A stretch of 10,499 nucleotides of DNA, taken from the NCBI GenBank assembly GCA_900554725.1, contig USII01000019.1, forward strand, positions 1 through 10,499, given 5' to 3'. Made by a program: the position numbers and the translations under genes. Shown in pieces: positions 6,255-10,499 of the stretch; position 1 is the stretch's first letter, and each line of letters opens with the position of its first letter. Source of the DNA: an uncultured Eubacteriales bacterium (GTDB lineage Bacteria; Bacillota; Clostridia; Christensenellales; Christensenellaceae). The notes beneath the pieces were generated by a model, which ran no database searches, was not told the origin of the DNA, and saw only the letters and a program-made list of their open reading frames with translations.

Positions 6255-6310
6255 GCTCACAGCAAATAAAGTGAGCAGGCATCCTTGCGCCAAAAAGGAT
6301 TTGGCGCCAA
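6255..6310 (+). promoter_or_regulatory. Structured leader of rpsF (two hairpins)
   Basis: GCTCAC (6255-6260) pairs with GTGAGC (6271-6276). Then GCGCCAAA (6287-6294) pairs with TTTGGCGC (6300-6307). The second can be replaced by the weaker ATCCTT/AAGGAT pairing (6281-6286 with 6295-6300). Many bacteria regulate rpsF through an S6:S18-binding leader, but I do not see its typical CCG loop element, so only the hairpins are claimed here. Confidence 0.4.
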
Positions 6311-6332
6311 TTGTCCAAAGGGAGGTGAAACA

Positions 6333-6623
6333 ATGAACAGCTATGAACTACTCTACATCATTAAGCCGACAGTAGAAGAAGAGGCGCGGGCAGCGCTCAT
6401 CGCGAGATTTGCCGATATCGTAAAAGGCGATAACGGTGAAGTGGAAAGCATCGATGAGTGGGGCATGAGAAAGCTGGCCTATGCCATCAACTACATTTCT
6501 GAGGGTTACTATGTTCTCATGAACTTCAAGGCAACCCCCGCTCTGCCGGCCGAGCTGGAGAGAAATCTGAAGATTTCGGAAGATGTAATGCGTTTTATGG
6601 TCGTCAAAAAAGAGCAGGAGTAA
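6333..6623 (+). CDS. rpsF: 30S ribosomal protein S6
   Basis: A 96-residue protein, the normal bacterial S6 length, which binds the central domain of 16S rRNA together with S18. The start MNSYELLYIIKP and the later ESIDEWGMRKLAYAINYISE and EGYYVLMNF are characteristic. The ATG at 6333 follows AAAGGGAGGTG, an excellent ribosome site. The open frame extends 48 bases further upstream, but that part lies in the hairpin leader. It is first in the operon, and ssb starts four bases after its stop. Confidence 0.97.
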   Translation: MNSYELLYIIKPTVEEEARAALIARFADIVKGDNGEVESIDEWGMRKLAYAINYISEGYYVLMNFKATPALPAELERNLKISEDVMRFMVVKKEQE

Positions 6624-6627
6624 GGCA

Positions 6628-7065
6628 ATGAATAAGGTATTTATCGTTGGCCGGCTCACGAGAGACCCGGAACACAGGACAACGCCAAACGGCGTATCCG
6701 TCACGACGCTGGGTGTGGCGGTGACGCGGCGGATGAACCGCGAAGAGGCGGATTTTTTCAATGTCGTGGCATGGAGAGGGCTTGCGGATAACTGCGCAAA
6801 ATACCTGGTAAAAGGCCAGCAGATAGCCGTTGTGGGGGAGCTTAGAACGCGCTCCTATGAGGCCAAGGATGGAACCAAGCGCTATGTGACGGAAATCCAG
6901 GCAGACGATATCGAGTTTCTCGCAAAACCAGGAGCATCGGGCGCCGGCGCTTCTTCCGGCGGCAGCCGCAGCTATCAGAGCGCGCCCGCCGCGCCCAAGG
7001 AAGATGAGCTGTTTGCATCTGAGATGAGCGATGTTCTGGTGGATGACGAGGAGCTTCCGTTCTAA
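6628..7065 (+). CDS. ssb: Single-stranded DNA-binding protein
   Basis: A 145-residue SSB that coats single-stranded DNA as a tetramer in replication and repair. The OB fold spans 1-105, with [15 protein letters not shown] at the start, [21 protein letters not shown] (about 43-63) and the [10 protein letters not shown] strand. A flexible Gly/Ser/Ala/Pro linker (about 102-125) leads to the acidic tip DDEELPF, which recruits partner proteins. Its ribosome site lies in the end of rpsF (GGAG), four bases separate the genes, and its place between rpsF and rpsR is the classic Firmicute arrangement. Confidence 0.97.
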   Translation: MNKVFIVGRLTRDPEHRTTPNGVSVTTLGVAVTRRMNREEADFFNVVAWRGLADNCAKYLVKGQQIAVVGELRTRSYEAKDGTKRYVTEIQADDIEFLAKPGASGAGASSGGSRSYQSAPAAPKEDELFASEMSDVLVDDEELPF

Positions 7066-7090
7066 TATTCCAAAGAAGGAGGAGCAAGAA

Positions 7091-7336
7091 GTGGAAGAGA
7101 GAGCACAAAGAAGGCCGCGGGGCAGACGCCCCCGGAAGAAAGTCTGTGCATTCTGCGCCGAGAAGGCGAAGAGCATCGACTATAAAGATACAGCGAAGCT
7201 GAAGAAATTTATCGGGGAGACGGGCAAAATCGCCCCGAGAAGGGCAACGGGTGTATGCGCAAAGCACCAGCGCGAGCTGGCTACGGCCATTAAGCGCGCG
7301 CGCGTTATGGCTCTTCTGCCCTATGTGATGGACTAA
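7091..7336 (+). CDS. rpsR: 30S ribosomal protein S18, zinc-binding form
   Basis: An 81-residue S18, partner of S6 on the 30S platform. Diagnostic segments are [18 protein letters not shown] and the C-terminal [13 protein letters not shown]. It keeps CAFC (Cys19, Cys22) and CAKH (Cys55, His58), so it is the zinc-binding C+ form and not the cysteine-free variant known from some bacteria. Translation starts at GTG (7091), placed by AAGGAGGAG about eight bases upstream. The longer frame to 7031 overlaps the ssb C-terminus and is unlikely. Last gene of the operon, ending at a strong terminator. Confidence 0.96.
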   Translation: MEERAQRRPRGRRPRKKVCAFCAEKAKSIDYKDTAKLKKFIGETGKIAPRRATGVCAKHQRELATAIKRARVMALLPYVMD

Positions 7337-7341
7337 ACATG

Positions 7342-7371
7342 AAAAAGAGCCGGCAATTGCCGGCTCTTTTT
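7342..7371 (+). terminator. Terminator of the rpsF operon
   Basis: A perfect 30-base palindrome with the core AGAGCCGGCA/TGCCGGCTCT, flanked by five A and a run of T (7366-7372). It is symmetrical, but only the plus-strand side has genes that need ending here. Confidence 0.93.
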
Positions 7372-7477
7372 TGTGCAAAACACCCAGGGGCTGGAGGCTG
7401 CGTTTTTTGTTGACGGAATTCTTTTTGGCGTTTATCATGAAAGGGAGATTAGAAGAGAAGGGCAGGGAGGTTTTATT

Positions 7478-8710
7478 ATGCCTAAAAAAGAAGCGGTTTT
7501 AATAGGCGCGGGAAAGATTGGGCGCGGCTATCTGGCAGAGCTTTTTTCTGCTGGGGGGTATCATCTGACATTCCTTGAATATTCGCAAGACCTCACAAAG
7601 GCGCTGCGCAAGCAGGGAAAATACCTCATCATCAAGCGGCATGCAGATGGCACGCACAGCCGCGCAGTGATTTCGGGCTACGATGCTTTCTGCACTCAAA
7701 CGGAATACGAGCAGTGCGTCGATGCGCTTTGCCGCACAAACTATGCCTCTGTGCATGTGTTCCCGGGAGCGTGCGAATCCATTGGCCATATGGTGGCGGA
7801 TGCCATTAAAAAAAGAGTGGCGCAGCAAAACGGCGAGCCATTGGATATCTATATCTGTGTCAATTTTCTAAATGCCACGCAGATTTTTTCAAAATACATT
7901 CAGGAGAAGCTGGAAACCCCCGAGCAGAAACGGTATTTTAAGGATAACATTGGCCTGAGCGAAACGCTTGTGCAAAGAAACGGGGCAAACCCGCAGCCGG
8001 AAATGCTCAGGGAAGATCCCCTCGTATGCTACAGCAGCGATGTGGATTTTCTGCCGGTGGATGCCGATCCGCTGAAAGGCGAACCGCCCCAGGGCGTAAA
8101 CTTTGTGCTCAAGCACAATGTTCCCGGGTGGATGGTGCATAAGATCTGGGTTTCCAATATGTCGCACTGCATTACTGCGCTCTATGGGCAGTTCAAGGGA
8201 AAAACATATATCGGCGAGAGCGGGCAAGACCCGGATATCATGAGATGCGCCATCCTGGCAAAAAGCGAGGCGAATTTTGCCGTCTGCCATGCCTGCGGCT
8301 TTACACAGGAGCAGATAGAGCAGGAAGAACCGCAGAGCAGGGAAGAATATTTTGCCGATAGCGCCAACGATAACAATAAGGATACCTGCCTGCGTGTCGC
8401 GCAGGATATGAAGCGCAAGCTGGCCAAGGGCGATCGCCTGATTGGCCCGGCGCTTTGCTGCATTCAGAATGGGCGCATGCCCTATTTTCTTTCCCGGGGC
8501 GCGGCGCTGGGCTTCTATTTTAAAAATCCGGCAGATCCGGGTGCAGTGGAAATCCAAAAATGCGTTTTGGAAGAGGGAATCGGCGAGGCCGTTTCCAGGT
8601 TCTGCGGCCTTTCGGATGATGTTTTGGCCGAGCGGCTGCTCAAGCAGCTCATCGTGGGGCAGTATTACGAGCTTTCCAATCTGGATCCCTTCGATATCCA
8701 CTATGAATAG
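7478..8710 (+). CDS. Mannitol dehydrogenase-like oxidoreductase, paralogue 1 (NAD type)
   Basis: A 410-residue cytosolic dehydrogenase resembling mannitol-1-phosphate 5-dehydrogenase (polyol-specific long-chain dehydrogenase family). The N-terminal Rossmann motif is GAGKIG (10-15), with the acidic Glu34 after strand two (TFLEYS), the pattern of NAD enzymes. HKIWVSNMSH (221-230) gives Lys222, Asn227 and His230, spaced like the catalytic Lys, Asn and His of this family. KLAKGDRLIGPAL (314-326) matches the KLSAGDRLIKPLL segment of E. coli MtlD. It is slightly longer than MtlD (382). The ATG at 7478 follows GGGAGG; upstream frame is not counted. It shares much sequence with the next gene (for example HADG, VDA, GLS). 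No mannitol PTS genes are visible, so the substrate, a sugar phosphate or a free polyol or acid, is open. I see no clear promoter between 7373 and 7460. Confidence 0.8.
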   Translation: MPKKEAVLIGAGKIGRGYLAELFSAGGYHLTFLEYSQDLTKALRKQGKYLIIKRHADGTHSRAVISGYDAFCTQTEYEQCVDALCRTNYASVHVFPGACESIGHMVADAIKKRVAQQNGEPLDIYICVNFLNATQIFSKYIQEKLETPEQKRYFKDNIGLSETLVQRNGANPQPEMLREDPLVCYSSDVDFLPVDADPLKGEPPQGVNFVLKHNVPGWMVHKIWVSNMSHCITALYGQFKGKTYIGESGQDPDIMRCAILAKSEANFAVCHACGFTQEQIEQEEPQSREEYFADSANDNNKDTCLRVAQDMKRKLAKGDRLIGPALCCIQNGRMPYFLSRGAALGFYFKNPADPGAVEIQKCVLEEGIGEAVSRFCGLSDDVLAERLLKQLIVGQYYELSNLDPFDIHYE

Positions 8711-8733
8711 GAGAGCACGCCCAAAATGCGGCG

Positions 8734-10002
8734 ATGGAAGAGAAAAACAGAGAAAAAGAGGGGGAAGCGGTCTTGGCAATCGCGCCTAAGCAACTTGTGA
8801 TTGTAGGAGCAGGAAAAATCGCCAAAAGCTATCTGGCGGATATTTTTGGCGTGGATGCGGGCTATCACATCGTGTTTTTGACGCACCATGCCCTCCAGGC
8901 CAGGCAGATGCGGGAAGCGGGGAGCTATACGCTGTTCCGCACGCATGCGGACGGCAGCTTTACAAGGGTAAAGATTGCGGACTACGATGCCTTTGGGATG
9001 GATGAGGAATACAGCAGGTGTGTGGATGCGGTGAGCCGCGCGCCCTATGTGGCGCTTCCCATTTTTCCGGCGGCTATCGAGGATGTGGGAAGGCTGCTGG
9101 CAGATGGCATCCAAAAAAGACTGGCGGAGGGGGAAACTTCCCCGATGGACTTGCTCATCTGCGTGAACTTCCTTCAGCCCTCTCCTCAGATTCGCTCAGC
9201 CATCGAGAAAAACCTGAAAACGCAGGAACAGAAGGAATACCTGGCTCAGAAGGTGGGAATGGTGGAATGCCTGGTTTCCCGCCTCAGCGTGGCGCCCACG
9301 CCGGAAATGCTAACAGAAGATCCCCTTGCAGCCACAGGCGGCGATGAGCCCAGCCTGCCTGCAGACCGGGATGGCTTTCGAAGGGGCGTGCCCGAAGGGG
9401 TCAATATTGTGCTAAAGGATAGGCTGCCAATTCGCCTGGTGCATAAAATCTGGGCCATTAATATGAAGCATTTTGCCCTGGCTGTGCTGGGGCAGAGGGC
9501 GGGCGTGCGGCTGATTCGGGAGGCTACGGCAGATCCAAAAATCCGGCGCAGCGTGCTGCTGGCGGAAAGGGAAAGCCTTTATGCCGTTTCTCAGGAATTC
9601 GGCATCTCCATGCAGGAGATCTGGAGGGATTTTCAAAGGCAGGAGTGGAAAATGTGGTCCAGCCCCTCCTCGGACGACCTGCTGGAGCGCGTGGCGCAGG
9701 ATTTGCCAAGAAAGCTTGCCAAAGGGGATAGAGTTGTGGGCCCTGCGCTTTGCTGCCTGCGCCATGGGAGAGTTCCGCATTTTCTGGCAAAGGTTCTGGC
9801 GGCAGCCTACTACTTTAAAAACGAGCAGGATGCAGGGGCGCAGGAAGTGCAGAAGGAAATTTCCGAGCGCGGCATAGAGGCCGCGATAGAGCGGTTTTCC
9901 GGCCTTTCGGAGAGTGTTTTGGAAGAAAAAGCGCTAAAGCAGATGGTGGTGGCGCGGTATTATGAGATGGCGGATAGGGAAGCGGAGGAGATCCCCTATT
10001 AA
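8734..10002 (+). CDS. Mannitol dehydrogenase-like oxidoreductase, paralogue 2 (NADP-like motif)
   Basis: A 422-residue paralogue of the preceding gene, 23 bases downstream and so almost certainly cotranscribed. The Rossmann motif is GAGKIA (25-30), with the third Gly replaced by Ala. The acidic residue at the end of strand two is missing (FLTHH, 48-52). Both changes favour NADP in many Rossmann enzymes. The catalytic pattern is kept: HKIWAINMKH gives Lys238, Asn243 and His246, and KLAKGDRVVGPAL (328-340) is conserved. Start uncertainty: the ATG at 8734 has AGGAG 20 bases upstream, too far. An in-frame TTG at 8773 has GAGGGGG at a good distance and gives an N-terminus like that of paralogue 1 (409 residues). 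The substrate is unknown. The two proteins might form a heteromer or act in sequence. Confidence 0.78.
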   Translation: MEEKNREKEGEAVLAIAPKQLVIVGAGKIAKSYLADIFGVDAGYHIVFLTHHALQARQMREAGSYTLFRTHADGSFTRVKIADYDAFGMDEEYSRCVDAVSRAPYVALPIFPAAIEDVGRLLADGIQKRLAEGETSPMDLLICVNFLQPSPQIRSAIEKNLKTQEQKEYLAQKVGMVECLVSRLSVAPTPEMLTEDPLAATGGDEPSLPADRDGFRRGVPEGVNIVLKDRLPIRLVHKIWAINMKHFALAVLGQRAGVRLIREATADPKIRRSVLLAERESLYAVSQEFGISMQEIWRDFQRQEWKMWSSPSSDDLLERVAQDLPRKLAKGDRVVGPALCCLRHGRVPHFLAKVLAAAYYFKNEQDAGAQEVQKEISERGIEAAIERFSGLSESVLEEKALKQMVVARYYEMADREAEEIPY

Positions 10003-10030
10003 AAAGGCAGAGGAAATCTCTGTCTTTTTT
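10001..10030 (+). terminator. Terminator after the dehydrogenase pair
   Basis: AAAAAGGCAGAG (10001-10012) pairs with CTCTGTCTTTTT (10018-10029), with one G-T pair and the loop GAAAT, and six T follow (10025-10030). It overlaps the stop of paralogue 2, so the next gene belongs to a separate transcript or depends on read-through. Confidence 0.78.
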
Positions 10031-10040
10031 CTTTTTCGCA

Positions 10041-10049
10041 TGATATAAT
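10041..10049 (+). promoter_or_regulatory. Extended -10 promoter of the zinc dehydrogenase gene
   Basis: TGA followed by TATAAT (10044-10049) is an extended -10 element. The -35 position (TGTCTT, 10021-10026) is poor and lies in the terminator stem. The leader of about 90 bases holds a small hairpin, AACGCC-AAG-GGCGTT (10087-10101). Confidence 0.6.
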
Positions 10050-10142
10050 ATAGCCATCCAAAAATAGAAATGAATAGCGGGTATGGAACGCCAAGGGCGT
10101 TGCAGAATAGAAATTAGAGAGAATTTTTAGGAGGAAAAGAAC

Positions 10143-10499
10143 ATGAACATTCCAAAAACGCATTTTTTTACGGCAATCATGGAGCCTAAAGTGGCAAAGA
10201 TGCACGAAGAGCCTCTGCCCGAAATGGGGCCGGATGATGTCCTGCTGAAAATGGAGGCATGCAATATCTGTACGACAGACTATCAGCAGTGGATGGGCTT
10301 GAGAAACCATCAGGGATTTCCCATGGCGGGCGGCCATGAATGGTCGGGCATTGTTTTTGCAAAGGGAGAAAATGTGAAAAATGTCGAGGTGGGCGACCGT
10401 GTTGCGCCGCTGTTTATGGGCTGCGGGCACTGCAAGGAATGCCTGATGGGAAAGAGCTTCTGTTGCGAGGAAAAAGAGGGCGGCTGGCCAGTGCGCGAT
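10143..10499 (+). CDS. Zinc-dependent alcohol/polyol dehydrogenase, 5' part only
   Basis: The first 119 residues of a medium-chain zinc dehydrogenase (alcohol/sorbitol/threonine dehydrogenase family); the gene continues past the right edge. The GroES-like catalytic domain is visible. Cys43 (NICTTD) and His65-Glu66 (GGHEWSG) are the catalytic-zinc positions. VGDRVAP follows. Four cysteines in C94-x2-C97-x2-C100-x7-C108 form the structural-zinc lobe. AGGAGG (10129-10134) sets the ATG at 10143. It lies downstream of the two mannitol-dehydrogenase-like genes but after its own terminator and promoter, so it may serve the same sugar or polyol pathway under separate control. The substrate cannot be fixed from this fragment. 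Confidence 0.9.
   Translation, partial: MNIPKTHFFTAIMEPKVAKMHEEPLPEMGPDDVLLKMEACNICTTDYQQWMGLRNHQGFPMAGGHEWSGIVFAKGENVKNVEVGDRVAPLFMGCGHCKECLMGKSFCCEEKEGGWPVRD

Noticed and set aside
7889..8779. A 296-codon open frame on the minus strand
   Set aside because: It is antisense to the first mannitol-dehydrogenase-like gene and crosses the junction of the tandem pair. It has no family features.
1..10499. CRISPR array, insertion sequence, prophage, toxin-antitoxin or defence system
   Set aside because: No regularly spaced repeats, transposase or integrase motifs, terminal repeats or known defence domains were found on either strand.

Overview
The window looks like a chromosomal segment of a Clostridia-type Firmicute with fairly high G+C, possibly of the Christensenellales kind; the taxonomic guess is inference. 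Support comes from the rpsF-ssb-rpsR operon, a canonical tRNA-sensing T-box leader, strong GGAGG ribosome sites with some GTG and TTG starts, DtxR/MntR-type regulators, and an Mrp-type ATPase with an N-terminal cysteine cluster. No phage, IS, CRISPR, tRNA or rRNA gene is visible. The genes read as several short independent transcription units, each with its own promoter and terminator.

Layout. Bases 1-340 hold a probable upstream terminator and otherwise nothing I can name. From about 351 a promoter drives a half-size ABC exporter (513-2246). A separate promoter at 2334 starts a T-box leader whose specifier codon is UGG (Trp). Its terminator precedes a stand-alone TrpB2-type tryptophan synthase beta-like gene (2672-4063), so uncharged tRNA-Trp probably switches on an enzyme that makes or salvages tryptophan. 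No trpA is present. Next come two divergent DtxR-family genes (4583-4164 minus, 4811-5188 plus). Their shared intergenic region carries two promoters and two palindromes of the form TTAG-N6-CTAA. The plus-strand protein keeps DtxR-like metal ligands; the minus-strand one has lost most of them.

The plus-strand regulator converges on a minus-strand Mrp/NBP35 iron-sulfur carrier ATPase (6086-5268), and one bidirectional terminator separates them. From the opposite side of the mrp promoter runs the rpsF-ssb-rpsR operon (6333-7336), which closes with a perfect 30-base palindromic terminator.

The last third (7478-10499) is a sugar or polyol redox locus. Two tandem paralogues of the mannitol-1-phosphate dehydrogenase type (410 and 422 aa) are followed, after a terminator and a new extended -10 promoter, by the start of a zinc-dependent medium-chain alcohol/polyol dehydrogenase that runs off the window. 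The two paralogues keep the same catalytic Lys/Asn/His pattern but differ in their Rossmann motifs (GxGxxG plus acidic residue versus GxGxxA without it). This suggests one uses NAD and the other NADP, and it is the most interesting unexplained arrangement here.
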